Counted from the first letter of the stretch, positions 1 through 10,100 are shown. The stretch is 52,683 nt of DNA from Nonomuraea ceibae (GCF_019396325.1 NZ_JAHKRO010000069.1:1-52683), one strand, 5' to 3'. Numbers and translations are program-made. Notes: generated from the letters alone by a model not told the origin.

Positions 1-917
1 CGCGGGCCTGGGCGGAGTTCCCCGCCGCCGTCGCGGCGGCCGACCGCTCCGGTGACCAGGTCAGCGTCGACCTCATGACGGAACGCCTCGCCAACCCGCT
101 GCTCGACCTGGAGCGCGGCACGCTGGCGGCCCGCGTGGGCCGGGAGATCGTCGCGGTCGGGCTGGCCCCTGTCAGGCACGCGGCGGAGCCCGTCCACCTG
201 ATGGACCTGTGGGGCGGCGGCGTGCACCCCGCCCATCGCAGGCGCGGCCACGGCAGGCGGATCATCGACTGGGTGCTCGCCACCGCGCCGGAGCTGCACG
301 CCCGCAAGCATCCCGGCAAGCCGCTCCACCTGCAGCTGCACGTCCCCGACGACAACCACGGGCTGGCCGTGCTGGCGGAGCGCACCGGGTTCGTGCCCAC
401 CCGTGTCTTCCAGGACCGGCGGCGCGACCTGACGGTCCCGGTCCCGCCGCCCCGGCCGTCCGGCGGCGTCACGATCGTCCCCTGGGCTCCCGAGCTCGAC
501 GACCAGGCGCGCGAGGTGCGCAACGCCGCCTTCCGCGACCACTGGGGCTACACGCCGCACACCGCCGAGAGCTGGAACCGCTCCATCACCGGCACCGGGG
601 TCTTCCGTCCCGCAGGCTCGTTCCTGGCCGTGGCCGGCGGGCACGCCGTGGGCTGCCTGCTCACCCACCACCGGCCCGCCCCGACCGGCGCGCCCGAGGC
701 GTGGATCCAGGTCGTCGCCACGGTCGCCGAGTGGCGGGGCAGAGGCGTGGCCGGCGCGCTCGTCTCCCACGCGCTCACCGCGTTCCGGGCCCAGGGTTAC
801 GCCACGGCCGGGCTCAGCGTCGACGCCGACAACGGCACCGGCGCGGTCTCCGTCTACGAGCGCGCCGGGTTCGCCACGTTCCGGACGAGGACCTCGTACG
901 TGCACGTCAGGCAGTGA
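1..917 (+). CDS. GNAT family N-acetyltransferase, tandem GNAT domains (5' partial)
   Basis: The reading frame stays open from base 3 into the left edge, so the true start probably lies outside the window; the first internal ATG is at 75. Two GNAT-like folds can be followed. The N-terminal one has the acetyl-CoA loop pattern HRRRGHGRRI and the C-terminal one has WRGRGVAGALVSHAL followed by SVYERAGF. This double-GNAT layout resembles mycothiol-synthase-like and other actinobacterial acetyltransferases, but the substrate cannot be told. It ends about 20 bp before the stop of the convergent monooxygenase gene. Confidence 0.85.
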   Translation, partial: RAWAEFPAAVAAADRSGDQVSVDLMTERLANPLLDLERGTLAARVGREIVAVGLAPVRHAAEPVHLMDLWGGGVHPAHRRRGHGRRIIDWVLATAPELHARKHPGKPLHLQLHVPDDNHGLAVLAERTGFVPTRVFQDRRRDLTVPVPPPRPSGGVTIVPWAPELDDQAREVRNAAFRDHWGYTPHTAESWNRSITGTGVFRPAGSFLAVAGGHAVGCLLTHHRPAPTGAPEAWIQVVATVAEWRGRGVAGALVSHALTAFRAQGYATAGLSVDADNGTGAVSVYERAGFATFRTRTSYVHVRQ

Positions 918-936
918 TGGCGAGCTTGAGCCGCCG

Positions 937-2028
937 TCACAGAGTGATGGCGTTCTTGGCCCGGTCGACGGACTCCTCGGCGGCGGGGCCGCCCGGGTTC
1001 TCCAGCGCGAGGGCCTGGTTGACCTCGGCGAAGGGCCGCATGCGGGCCTCGTAGCGGGCGAACGCGGTCTCGTGACCGGCCCTGCCCAGCTCCTCGGCCA
1101 GCACGGACGCGCCCACCAGCGCCAGGCTGGTGCCCTGGCCGGACATCGGGGAGGGGCAGCAGGCGGCGTCGCCCAGCAGCGTCACCCGCCCGGCCGACCA
1201 GCGGTCCATGCGGACCTGGGCCATGGCGTCGAAGTAGAAGTCCGGGTCGGCCCACATGCCCTCCAGCAGCTTGGGCGTCTCCCAGCGCAGGCCGCCGCAG
1301 TGCTCGGCGGTGATGCGCTTGTGCTGCTCGATGTCGCGGTGGTCGTAGGCGATCGGCCCGGCGTTGAAGCCCAGGTAGACCTTGATGCGGCTGTTGTCGC
1401 GGGTGGTGAAGAGGCCGTAGCCGGCGTCGCCGTCCTTCAGCCAGGTCTGCCAGTCGCGCAGGCCGAGGAAGTTGTCCATCGTGCAGATGCCGACATATTG
1501 GCCGATGGGGTGGACGAAGCGCTCCTCGGGGCCGAAGGCCAGCCGGCGCACGGCCGAGTGCAGCCCGTCCGCGCCGATCACCACGTCGTAGTCGGCCGGC
1601 TCGGCCCGGGCGAACGTGACGCGCACGCCGTGCTCGTGCTCGCGCAGCGCGGTGATCGAGTCGCCGAACCGGTAGCCGGCCGGGGCGTGCTCGTGCAGGA
1701 TGCCCGCCAGGTCGTCGCGGAACAGCTCCACGTCGTCGTTGTCGAGCCGGCCGCCGCTGTAGGTGGTCTCGGTGGTGCGGAAGACCTCGTTGCCGTCGCC
1801 GTCGAGCACGGACATGCCCCGGTAGGCGGTCCTGGCGTCCCGGACCCGCTCCAGCAGGCCCATCCGGTCGACGACCTCGAGCGCCGCGCCGCGTACGTCG
1901 ACCGCGTGCCCGCCGGTGCGCAGAGCGGGTGACCGTTCGACGACGGTGACGGCGAAGCCCTGGCGGCCCAGCCAGTACGCCAGCGCGGATCCGGCGGTCC
2001 CCGCGCCGGAGATGAGTGCCTTCTTCAT
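937..2028 (-). CDS. FAD-dependent monooxygenase (PheA/TfdB, TetX-like)
   Basis: 363 aa from the ATG at 2028, chosen because a GAGAGG-type ribosome site lies just upstream and the protein then begins directly with the Rossmann strand. The dinucleotide-binding motif GAGTAG is at about residues 7-12, followed by VTVVERSP. The second FAD motif, LLGDAACCPSPMSGQG, is near residue 285. These are group A flavin hydroxylase hallmarks, which hydroxylate aromatic or polyketide-like compounds using NAD(P)H and oxygen. Length is normal. It is divergent from a GntR/TetR hybrid regulator with palindromic sites between them, so it is probably repressed until an inducer, perhaps its substrate or a drug, appears. 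The substrate is unknown. Confidence 0.88.
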   Translation of the reverse strand: MKKALISGAGTAGSALAYWLGRQGFAVTVVERSPALRTGGHAVDVRGAALEVVDRMGLLERVRDARTAYRGMSVLDGDGNEVFRTTETTYSGGRLDNDDVELFRDDLAGILHEHAPAGYRFGDSITALREHEHGVRVTFARAEPADYDVVIGADGLHSAVRRLAFGPEERFVHPIGQYVGICTMDNFLGLRDWQTWLKDGDAGYGLFTTRDNSRIKVYLGFNAGPIAYDHRDIEQHKRITAEHCGGLRWETPKLLEGMWADPDFYFDAMAQVRMDRWSAGRVTLLGDAACCPSPMSGQGTSLALVGASVLAEELGRAGHETAFARYEARMRPFAEVNQALALENPGGPAAEESVDRAKNAITL

Positions 2029-2043
2029 GGTGAACCCCTCTCG

Positions 2044-2061
2044 TGTACGACTGAACGTACA
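2044..2061. promoter_or_regulatory. Inverted repeat, candidate operator 1
   Basis: TGTACG and CGTACA form 6-bp arms around a 6-bp spacer, 16 bp upstream of the monooxygenase start. It shares the TGTAC core with the stronger palindrome at 2099-2116, as expected for two sites of one regulator. Confidence 0.5.
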
Positions 2062-2098
2062 GCGTAAATACAGAGGTTGCAAAGGGGTATCTGGTAAG

Positions 2099-2116
2099 TT
2101 CTGTACTAGTACAGAA
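2099..2116. promoter_or_regulatory. Perfect 18-bp palindrome, candidate operator 2
   Basis: TTCTGTACTAGTACAGAA is its own reverse complement. It ends 10 bp before the start of the GntR/TetR regulator and partly covers the region that should hold the ribosome site (AAGGAG). It is a strong candidate for autorepression and, with the 2044-2061 repeat, for control of the divergent monooxygenase. Confidence 0.65.
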
Positions 2117-2126
2117 GGAGAGACGC

Positions 2127-3029
2127 ATGCCCGCGCCGTACCAGCAGATCGTCGACGACCTCCGGCGGCGGATCGACGACGGCGAGCTCGCGCCCGGCGA
2201 CCGGGTGCCGTCGACCAGGCAGATCGCCATGAAATGGGGCGTCGCCCTCGCCACGGCGGCCAAGGCGCTCGCCACGCTCGGCCACGAGGGCCTGGTCGAG
2301 GCCCGCCCGCGCTCCGGCACCGTCGTCGCCGACCGCGCCCAGCGGCGCCGCCCGCAGGGGGAGCAGGGCCTGACCCGCGAGCGCGTCGTCGCGGCGGCGA
2401 TGGAGATCGCCGACGCCGAGGGGCTGGCCGTGCTGTCCATGCGCGGCGTCGCGGCCCGGCTCGGCGTCTCGGCCATGTCGCCCTACCGCTACGTGGGCGG
2501 CAAGGAGGAGCTGGTGACGCTCATGGCCGACGCGGCCTACGGCGACGCCGAGTGGCCGGAGACGCTGCCGGAGGGCCGCCGGGACCGGATCGAGCTGATC
2601 GCGCGGCTGCTGTGGCGGGTGCACCGGCGGCACCCGTGGCTGGCCCACGTCACCCCGCTCAACCGGCCGCTGCCCCTGCCGAACCTGATGGTCTACGCCG
2701 AGTCCCTGCTGGCCGCGCTCGACGGCCTCGGCCTCGGCTCGGTCACCATGCTCAACCTCCAGGTCCTGGTCTTCAGCCACGTCCAGGGCCTGGCCGCCAA
2801 CCTGGAGCACGAGGCCCAGGTCCAGGCGGCGACCGGGGTGTCCGACCAGGAGTGGGTCGACGCCCGGATGAGCGCCCTCGACCTGCGCCGCATGCCCACG
2901 TTCGCCAAGGTGCTCGCCGGGCTGCCGAGCGAGGGCTACGACCTGGACCTGGACGCGTTCTTCGAGTTCGGCCTGCAGCCGCTGCTCGACGGCATCGACA
3001 GGCTGATCGAACGGTCGGCGACGAGTTAG
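2127..3029 (+). CDS. GntR-TetR hybrid transcriptional regulator
   Basis: 300 aa. Residues 1-70 form a GntR-type winged helix (YQQIVDDLRRRIDDGELAPG, then a VPSTRQIA region). Residues about 85-135 form a second, TetR-type helix-turn-helix (MRGVAARLGVSAMSPYRYVGG). The rest is a TetR-like ligand/dimer domain. Two DNA-binding domains in one chain is a known but uncommon actinobacterial arrangement. The start at 2127 is supported by AAGGAGAG about 8 bp upstream. Its divergent neighbour is the FAD monooxygenase, the most likely target. The ligand is unknown. Confidence 0.87.
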   Translation: MPAPYQQIVDDLRRRIDDGELAPGDRVPSTRQIAMKWGVALATAAKALATLGHEGLVEARPRSGTVVADRAQRRRPQGEQGLTRERVVAAAMEIADAEGLAVLSMRGVAARLGVSAMSPYRYVGGKEELVTLMADAAYGDAEWPETLPEGRRDRIELIARLLWRVHRRHPWLAHVTPLNRPLPLPNLMVYAESLLAALDGLGLGSVTMLNLQVLVFSHVQGLAANLEHEAQVQAATGVSDQEWVDARMSALDLRRMPTFAKVLAGLPSEGYDLDLDAFFEFGLQPLLDGIDRLIERSATS

Positions 3030-3352
3030 AGCCAGCCGGCCTCGGTGGCGATGCGGATCGCGTCCTGCCGGGTGCGGGCGTTCAGCTTGGTGACGGCGGA
3101 GGCCAGGTAGTTGCGCACGGTGCCGTAGCTGAGGTACAGGTCCCTGGCGATGTCGCGGGGCGCGGCCCCGGCCCCGGCGCCGGTCAGGCGCAGCACGCCG
3201 CGACGTCGCGGATCGCGGCCACCAGCTCCTGCGGCCGCGCGTCCTTGAGCATGAACCCCGCACGTGCGCGTCGACGCCGCGCCGCAGGTTGCCGGGCCGG
3301 CCCAGCGCGGTGAGGATCAGCACCCGGCAGTCCGGCAGCCGCCCGCGAGGCC
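3026..3352 (-). pseudogene. LuxR/NarL-type response regulator remnant (DesR-like)
   Basis: Three pieces of one response regulator can be read in different frames. First is a receiver-domain strand (LPDCRVLILTALG, then NLRRGVDA). Second is the conserved GFMLKDARPQELVAAIRDVA segment. Third is the C-terminal LuxR helix-turn-helix ending GTVRNYLASAVTKLNARTRQ and a stop overlapping the regulator gene's stop. Frameshifts separate the pieces, and about 30 residues between the second and third are missing. The N-terminal half with the phosphoacceptor Asp is absent. It is non-functional. Confidence 0.75.
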
Positions 3353-3399
3353 GCCGCCGAGGCCAGGGCGGTCGCCGCCGCTCCCGGCGCGCCTTCGAC

Positions 3400-3792
3400 G
3401 CCCGCCGCCCCCACCGGCCCGCCCGATGCGCCGTCGCGGCTCGCTTGGTGGGCGCTCACCGCGATGACCGTCAACGTGGCCGTCATCGCGCTCCACAACG
3501 TCGCCGACACGGGCCCGGCAGTGGTGCCGCCGATCCCGGCCGCTGGGCCGTCGCCGTCACGGCCGCGGTCCTGGCCGTCGCGTTCCAGCTCCACCACGGC
3601 GTGCCCCGGGCCAGGCCCGCCCGGCACTGGCGGCGGACGCTCCCAGCGCACATCCTCGCCGTCACCGCCGCCGCGCTGCACGTCGGCGAAGGCGCCCTGT
3701 CGCCGCTGGTCGGCCTGGCCGTGGCCAACACCCTGCTGTGGCTGCCCGCCCGCTGGTCCGTGCCCGCCGTCGCGCTCGGCGCCGGCCAGTAG
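3400..3792 (+). pseudogene. Sensor histidine kinase membrane-domain remnant (DesK-like)
   Basis: Hydrophobic, kinase-sensor-like sequence is visible in two frames. The first piece reads SRLAWWALTAMTVNVAVIAL; the next frame then reads AVAVTAAVLAVAFQLHHGV and VANTLLWLPARWSVPAVAL before a stop. No phosphoacceptor His or ATPase domain follows. It points away from the response-regulator remnant, although such partners normally run in the same direction, so an inversion or deletions are likely. Assignment rests on general resemblance to the N-terminal membrane part of DesK-family kinases. Confidence 0.45.
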
Positions 3793-3902
3793 TTCCGCGT
3801 GCACCGATGCGCCATGCACAATGCACGGCCCGCCCGTGAGCCCGCCGGGCCGGTTGCTGTATGAATGATCGCAGCATGGCCTGGTGAGCGGAGGCGGTCC
3901 CG

Positions 3903-6900
3903 ATGACCAACGGTGACACGGTCTCGGGACGGGTGATCTCGCCGGTCCTGGTCGGGCGCGAGGAGGAGCTGCGCCGCCTGGCCGCGGCGGTGAGCCGGCC
4001 ACCGGCCGTGGTGGTGCTCGAAGGCGAGGCCGGGATCGGCAAGAGCAGGCTGCTGGCGGAGCTCGCGGCACGGCCCGAGACCGCCGGCCGGCTGCTGCTG
4101 CGCGGGGGCGCCCGGCGCATCCGGGAGCCGTTCCCGCTCGGGCCGCTGGTGGAGGCGTTGCGCGGCGCCGAGGAGCCGCTGGCGCGGGCCGGGCTGTCGC
4201 CGGTGGCGGGCGCGCTGCGCGGCCTGCTGCCCGAGCTGGCCCCGGTGCTGCCGCCCGCGCTGGACCCGCTCGACGACCGGGCCGCCGAACGGCACCGGCT
4301 GTTCCGGGGGCTCGCGGAGGTGCTGCGCGCGCTCGGCCCGGTGGTGCTGGTCGTGGAGGACCTGCACTGGGCCGACGAGCAGACCGTTGAGTTCCTCGCC
4401 TACGCGCTGGCGGTGCCGCCGCCCGGGCTGTCGATCGTGCTCACCTACCGGGGCGAGGAGGCCGGCGCGGTCGTCAGGGAGGTGACCGGGCGTCCGGCGG
4501 ACGCGGTGTTCCACGATCACATTCTGCTGAAGGCGCTGGACGTCACCCAGACCGGCGACCTGGCCGCGGCGATCCTCGGCGAGTCCGGCGTCACCGCCGA
4601 CTTCGGCGCCCACCTGCACGAGCTGTCGTCAGGGCTGCCGCTGGCCGTACAGGAGCTGATGGCCCTGCTGCGCGCGCGGGGCGCGCTGATCAGGCTGCGC
4701 AGCGGGCGATGGGCGCGCAAGGCGGTGGCGGAGCTCGACGTGCCGCCCGGCGTGCGGGACTCGGTGCGCGAACGGGTCGCCCGGCTGCCCGAGGCGGCGC
4801 GTGCCGTCGCGGAGGCAGCCGCGGTCTTACAGGCCCCGGCGCGGCCGGCCGACCTGGCCCGGGTGTGCGGGCTGCCGAGGGCCGACACCGTGGCCGGGGT
4901 GGACGAGCTGCTGGTCTCCGGGCTGCTGGCCGAGCAGGCGGGCGCGGTGGCGTTCCGGCACGTGCTGGCCGCGCAGGCCGTCTACGGCGCGATCCCGCTC
5001 GGGCGCCGCCAGGAGCTGCACGCCCGCGCGGCGGCGGTCGTACGGGAGCTGCGGCCCGTGCCGCTCGGCCAGGAAGCCCACCACCTGCGCCAGGCCGGGC
5101 GGCTGGCCGACTGGGTCGAGGCCGCGGAACGGGCGGCCGAGCAGGCGTCGCGCCTCGGCGACGACGCCGAAGCCGTGCGCATCCTGGAGGACGTGCTGCG
5201 CCACGCCCCGCTCGACCCGCGACGCCGGGGCCGCCTGGCCGCGCGCCTCGGCTGGGCCGCCGCCCAGGTGCTGCGCCCGCCCCAGATCATCGGCCTGCTG
5301 ACGCAGGCGCTGGAGACGGAGCAGCCCGGCCCGCTGCGCGGCGAGCTCAACTTCCTCGTCGGCATGCTCCAGGAGAGGCTCGGCGAGGACTCGGGCGCGC
5401 AGCGCCGCACCATCGCCGCCGCCGTCGGCGACCTCGCCGACCGGCCCGACCTCACGGCCTGGGCGATGGCGTCGCTCGGCAGGCCGATGGACCCGAGCGT
5501 GCCGCTGGCCGAGCACGTCACGTGGCTGGAACGCGCCCTGGAGACGGCCCCGCGCGTCGGCGACCCGGCCGAGGAGGTCTTCGTCCTCGGCAAGGTCGCG
5601 ACCTCCTTCAGCGGGTACGGCGACCCGCGCTGGCTGGAGCTGACCGAGGAGGTGCGCCGCAGGACCGGCGGCCGGCCACGGCACCGGCAGGAGGTGGGCG
5701 CCTACCGGTCCATCGCCGAGAACGCCTGCCTCGCGGGCAACTACGCCGTCGCCGCCGACCTGCTGGCCGCCGCCATGCGCGGCGCGGCCGGCGAGGAGTC
5801 GTCACGCGAGCCGCTGTCGCGCTGCCGGCTGGTCGCCCTCCTGCTCGCCTGCTGCCGTGGCCGCTGGGACGGGCTGGAGGAAGAGACCGCGCTGCTGCTC
5901 GACGAGTACGGCGGGCGGCCGTTCGACCGCCTGGGCGCCGAGATCGTCGCAGCCTGCCTGGCGCTGGCGCGCGGCGAGCTCGACACCGCCCGGCGCGAGC
6001 TGCCCGAGGTCACCGGCACCGCCCTGGTCCAGGGGGCCTACGAGCTGCTTCCGCTGTCGATGGCCGCCTTCCTGCGGCTGTCCACGGCGAGCGGCGAGGC
6101 CGGGGCCGCGCTCGCGGCCGTCGAGGCGGCGGTCGAGGTGTGGGAGGTCAAGGGGCTCTGGCCGCTGGCGGTGCGCGCGCTGCCCGCGCTGGCCGAGGCG
6201 ATGGCGGCGGCGGGCCGGCGTGCCGAGGCCGTCGCGCTGGTGGAGCGGGTGTCGGCGCGGCTCGACGGGCTCGACGCGCCGATGGCTGCGGCGGCCCTGG
6301 CGCACGCCCGCGGCCACCTCGCCGCCGACGGCGCGGACGCGGCGGCGCTGTTCCGCGCGGCGGCGGCGGGCTACGACCTCCTGGGAGCCCCGTACGAGGC
6401 GGCCCAGTCCCGCGAACTCGCCGCCGCCCACCTCTTCACCACCAAACCCACCAAACCCACCGAACCCGACCCCGCCGAACCAGCCGCCCCACCCGGGAGG
6501 GCCGCCTCTTCGGGGGCTGCCGCCTCTTCGGGGGGTGCCGCCTCTTCCGGGGCTGTCGGCCTCTCCCGCCCTTCGGATGCTCCGGGGTTGTTGTTGGAGG
6601 CGATCGCGGGGTTTCGGGAGCTGGCTGCGCGGTGGGATCTCGACCGGGCGGCGCAGCTCGCCCGCAAGCACGGGGTGACGGTCAGGGGCCGGTATCCCGG
6701 CGGCCCGCAGGGGTACGGCGCTGACCTGTCGCCCCGGGAACGGGAGATAGCCGAAATGGCCGCCGCCGGGCTGACGAACCGGGAGATCGGCCGCCGGCTG
6801 TTCGTCTCGCCCAGGACGGTCGAGAAGCACCTGGGCGCCGCGCTGCGCAAGCTCGGCCTGCGCTCCCGCACCGCGCTCGCCGCCCACCTCGGGGACCCCC

Positions 6901-6950
6901 GTAGTGACCCGCCCGGTACGGGGGCCGCGAATGGGGTGGCCTACCCATAG
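3903..6950 (+). CDS. LuxR-family large ATP-binding regulator (LAL, MalT-like)
   Basis: 1015 aa. Walker A GEAGIGKSRL is at residues 41-50 and Walker B VVLVVEDLHW at 147-156, so this is an STAND-type AAA ATPase. A long TPR-like helical region follows. The C-terminal LuxR helix-turn-helix starts near residue 942 (LSPREREIAEMAAAGLTNRE). A low-complexity Ala/Ser/Pro insert at about 847-892 includes three 18-bp DNA repeats. Leu309 is encoded by the rare codon TTA (4827-4829), which in streptomycete-like bacteria makes translation depend on the bldA tRNA. The adjacent same-strand subtilase, also carrying a TTA codon, is a plausible target. The ligand is unknown. Confidence 0.9.
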   Translation: MTNGDTVSGRVISPVLVGREEELRRLAAAVSRPPAVVVLEGEAGIGKSRLLAELAARPETAGRLLLRGGARRIREPFPLGPLVEALRGAEEPLARAGLSPVAGALRGLLPELAPVLPPALDPLDDRAAERHRLFRGLAEVLRALGPVVLVVEDLHWADEQTVEFLAYALAVPPPGLSIVLTYRGEEAGAVVREVTGRPADAVFHDHILLKALDVTQTGDLAAAILGESGVTADFGAHLHELSSGLPLAVQELMALLRARGALIRLRSGRWARKAVAELDVPPGVRDSVRERVARLPEAARAVAEAAAVLQAPARPADLARVCGLPRADTVAGVDELLVSGLLAEQAGAVAFRHVLAAQAVYGAIPLGRRQELHARAAAVVRELRPVPLGQEAHHLRQAGRLADWVEAAERAAEQASRLGDDAEAVRILEDVLRHAPLDPRRRGRLAARLGWAAAQVLRPPQIIGLLTQALETEQPGPLRGELNFLVGMLQERLGEDSGAQRRTIAAAVGDLADRPDLTAWAMASLGRPMDPSVPLAEHVTWLERALETAPRVGDPAEEVFVLGKVATSFSGYGDPRWLELTEEVRRRTGGRPRHRQEVGAYRSIAENACLAGNYAVAADLLAAAMRGAAGEESSREPLSRCRLVALLLACCRGRWDGLEEETALLLDEYGGRPFDRLGAEIVAACLALARGELDTARRELPEVTGTALVQGAYELLPLSMAAFLRLSTASGEAGAALAAVEAAVEVWEVKGLWPLAVRALPALAEAMAAAGRRAEAVALVERVSARLDGLDAPMAAAALAHARGHLAADGADAAALFRAAAAGYDLLGAPYEAAQSRELAAAHLFTTKPTKPTEPDPAEPAAPPGRAASSGAAASSGGAASSGAVGLSRPSDAPGLLLEAIAGFRELAARWDLDRAAQLARKHGVTVRGRYPGGPQGYGADLSPREREIAEMAAAGLTNREIGRRLFVSPRTVEKHLGAALRKLGLRSRTALAAHLGDPRSDPPGTGAANGVAYP
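6501..6554 (+). repeat. 18-bp tandem repeat (3 copies) inside the LAL gene
   Basis: Three near-identical 18-bp units (GCCGCCTCTTCGGGGGCT and variants) lie in frame and encode AASSGA, AASSGG and AASSGA. They form a flexible linker before the DNA-binding domain. Copy number may vary between strains. Confidence 0.8.
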
Positions 6951-6982
6951 TCCCCACCGGCGGTGCGGACGACGCTTGGGGC

Positions 6983-7114
6983 ATGTCCGAAACCGACGCC
7001 ACCGACGGCGATCCGGCTGACTCCGACCCAGCGCGGAAAGGACCGGCGGCCCCGCCGGAGCAGCCGGTCATCGAACCACTCGAAGACGCCCCCGAAGGGT
7101 TCGAGCCCGTCTGA
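6983..7114 (+). CDS. Small acidic Pro-rich peptide, 43 aa, uncertain
   Basis: An ATG at 6983 opens 43 codons ending in TGA at 7112-7114, about 35 bp before the subtilase start and 32 bp after the regulator stop. The peptide starts MSETDATDGDPADSDPARKG and ends PLEDAPEGFEPV. It is rich in Asp, Glu and Pro and has no Cys, signal peptide or membrane segment. Roughly three quarters of third codon positions are G or C, modest for this genome. No strong ribosome site is visible. It could be a real small protein co-expressed with the protease, or only transcribed leader. I do not recognise a family. Confidence 0.35.
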   Translation: MSETDATDGDPADSDPARKGPAAPPEQPVIEPLEDAPEGFEPV

Positions 7115-7149
7115 CCCTCACCCCTCAGCACCCGAAAGGGCAGTTCGGC

Positions 7150-10100
7150 ATGTCTCCACGCACTTCACCGCATGATCCCCCCTCCTTCAGGCCCCGCCGC
7201 ACCGGCGCGCTGATCGCGGCCTCGGCCCTGATTCTCGGCACGCTCGCCGTTCCGGGCGCGCCCGCCCTGGCTCAGGAACCCGAGCCCGCCGCCCCGGCGA
7301 CCGCCCCGGCGACCGGGCAGGTGACCGGCCCGATCGCGCTTGCCGGGCTCGGCAAGGGCGACCGCACGGTCACCCTGATCACCGGCGACCGGGTGCGCCT
7401 CAGCGACGCGGGCGGCGGCACGTACTCCGTCCGGCCGGAGTCGAGCGTGCGCCCCGACGGCACCACCGCCCAGCTCTCCACGCTCGCCACCCCGGACGGC
7501 GTCTACGTCACCCCGAGCGACGCCGTGCCCGCCATCAACGCGGGCCGCCTGGACCGGGAGCTGTTCAACGTCACCTACCTGGCCGAGAACGGCTACACCG
7601 ACGACCGGGCCAAGCAGTTACCCGTCATCGTGCAGTATCCAGGGCAGCACACGGACCGGGCGGTCGCCTCGGCGGCCGAGGCCATCCCCGCCAGCGAGCC
7701 CGTGCTCACGCTGGAGAGCGTCAACGCCGCCGCGCTGGCCGTCACCAAGGCGGAGGCGGGCGCGTTCTGGACCGCGGTGCGGGCCGAGCCGGACGCGAAC
7801 GGGCTCGCCGGGCGGGCGGCGCTGCGCGGCGGGATCGCCAAGGTGTGGCTGGACGGCAAGGTCAAGGCCGATCTGGCGGAGAGCGTCCCGATGATCGGCG
7901 CCCCGCAGGCGTGGGCCGGCGGGCACGACGGCGCGGGCGTGAAGGTCGCCGTCCTCGACACCGGGGTGGACGCCACGCACCCCGACCTGGCGGACCGGAT
8001 CGCCGACAGCAGGTCCTTCATCCCCGGCGAGGAGGTGCGGGACGGCCACGGCCACGGCACCCACGTCGCCTCCACGATCGCCGGCTCGGGCGCGGCCGGA
8101 GGCGGCAAGCACAAGGGCGTCGCGCCGGGCGCGCGGTTGATCGTCGGCAAGGTGCTGTCCGACGCGGGATCGGGCCAGGACTCCCAGATCATCGAGGGCA
8201 TGGAGTGGGCTGCCGCCTCCGGCGCCAAGGTGGTCAGCATGAGCCTGGGCGGCGGCGCGAGCGACGGCAGCGACCCGATGAGCCAGGCGGTCGACGCGCT
8301 CACCGCGTCGTCCGGCGCGCTGTTCGTGATCGCCGCGGGCAACGCCGGAGAGGGCGGCGCCGAGACCGTCGCCACCCCCGGCACCGCCGAGGCCGCGCTC
8401 ACCGTGGCCGCCGTGGACAAGAACGACGCATGGGCCCCGTTCTCCAGCCAGGGACCGCGCGTCGGCGGCGGACTCAAGCCGGACATCGCCGCCCCCGGCG
8501 TGGCCATCGCCGCGGCGCGCGCCGCGGGCACGAGCATGGGCAGCCCGATCGACGAGCACTACACGGCCGCGAACGGCACCTCGATGGCCACCCCGCACGT
8601 CGCCGGAGCCGCCGCGATCATGGCGCAGCGGCACCCGGAATGGACGGCACCGCAGCTCAAGGCCGCGCTCATGTCGACCGCCAAGGACGACGCCCTCAGC
8701 GTGTACAAGCAGGGCGCAGGCCGCGTCGACCTCGCCACCGCGTACACCCAGCAGGTCTTCGCCGTCACCGGCGGGATCGACTTCGGCGCGGTGGAGAGCG
8801 GCGCCGAGCCGGCCACCCGCGAGCTGACCTACACCAACCTGGGCGGCGCGCCCGTCACGCTGACGCTCGCCCCCACCCTGAGCGGGTCGGACGGCGGCGC
8901 GGTCGAGGGCGCGCTGAGACTGGGCGCGACGACGCTCACCGTGCCAGCAGGAGGCGCGGCCACCGCCACGGTCACCGTCGACCCCAAGGCGCTGGCGAAG
9001 CTGGACAACTACACCGGCGCCGTCACCGCGACCGCCGACGGCGTCCGGCTGCGCACCCCCGTGGGCGTCGTCCGTGAGACGCCCAAGGCCACGCTCACCA
9101 TCCACACCCTGGGCCGCGACGGCAAGCCGCTGACCCCGTGGGCCCAGGACACGATCGACGTGTCCGGCGGCAAGGGCGTCATCGGCGGCGTCTCCGTGCC
9201 CGCCGAGGGCACCACGATCGTCCGCGTCCCGCACGGCGTCATCAGCGTGGCCCAGTTCGTGCAGTGGGTCGACGACGACGACCGGCTCAACCTGGCGATG
9301 CTGTCGGCGCCGGAGCTGACCGTCACGGAGGACACCGAGATCACGCTCGACGGCCGGAAGCTGAGCCAGGTGCGGTTCAGCACCCCGCAGCCGGCCGAGC
9401 CGCTGAACAACTACGTCTACCTGGCGTATCAGCGGACGGTCGGCAACGGCGACTCCTACATGGGGTTCACCTGGCCGCGCGCGCCCTACGGAGGGGCCGC
9501 CAAGCTGTGGGCGCTGCCCACCGAGAAGGTCACCAAGGGCGCCTTCCGCTTCCACACCCGCTTCACCCTCGGCCGGGCCGAGGTCGCCATGAGCGTGCGC
9601 GGGCGTGACAAGCTCACCCTGCACCCGATGACCGCGCTGCACGGCGTCAACACCGCCGGGGTGCACGAGCAGAGCGACGGCTTCCCCGGCTACGTGCCGT
9701 TCACCGGGACCCGCGACCTGGACGTCGTCGACGTCGGCGAGGGCAGGCCGGAGGACCTCGCGGGCCGCGACCTGCGCGGCAAGCTCGTCCTGCTGGAGGC
9801 GCCGCTGTCGCAGGGCGTGTTCGGCGACGCGTGCGGCGTGCAGATCGAGCGGCTCGGCCCGATCCGTGACGCCGGCGCGGCGGTGGTCGCGTACTTCCCG
9901 AAGCCCGGGTCCGGCTGCGCGATCCCGCTGGGCTTCACGCAGGTCCCGTTCACGGGGGAGGCCAAGCCCATCGGCGTCGCCACGGTGTCGCTGCCGTCGG
10001 CCGAAGGGCTCGCCCTGCGCGCCCGGCTCACCGGCGGCAAGCGGCTGACCGTACGGGTGACCGGCACCGAGGAGACGCCCTACAGCTACACCTTCGCCCC

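Noticed and set aside
6983..7114. RiPP precursor processed by the adjacent subtilase
   Set aside because: No Cys, Ser or Thr in the likely core and no modifying enzyme nearby; the protease is a secreted degradative type.
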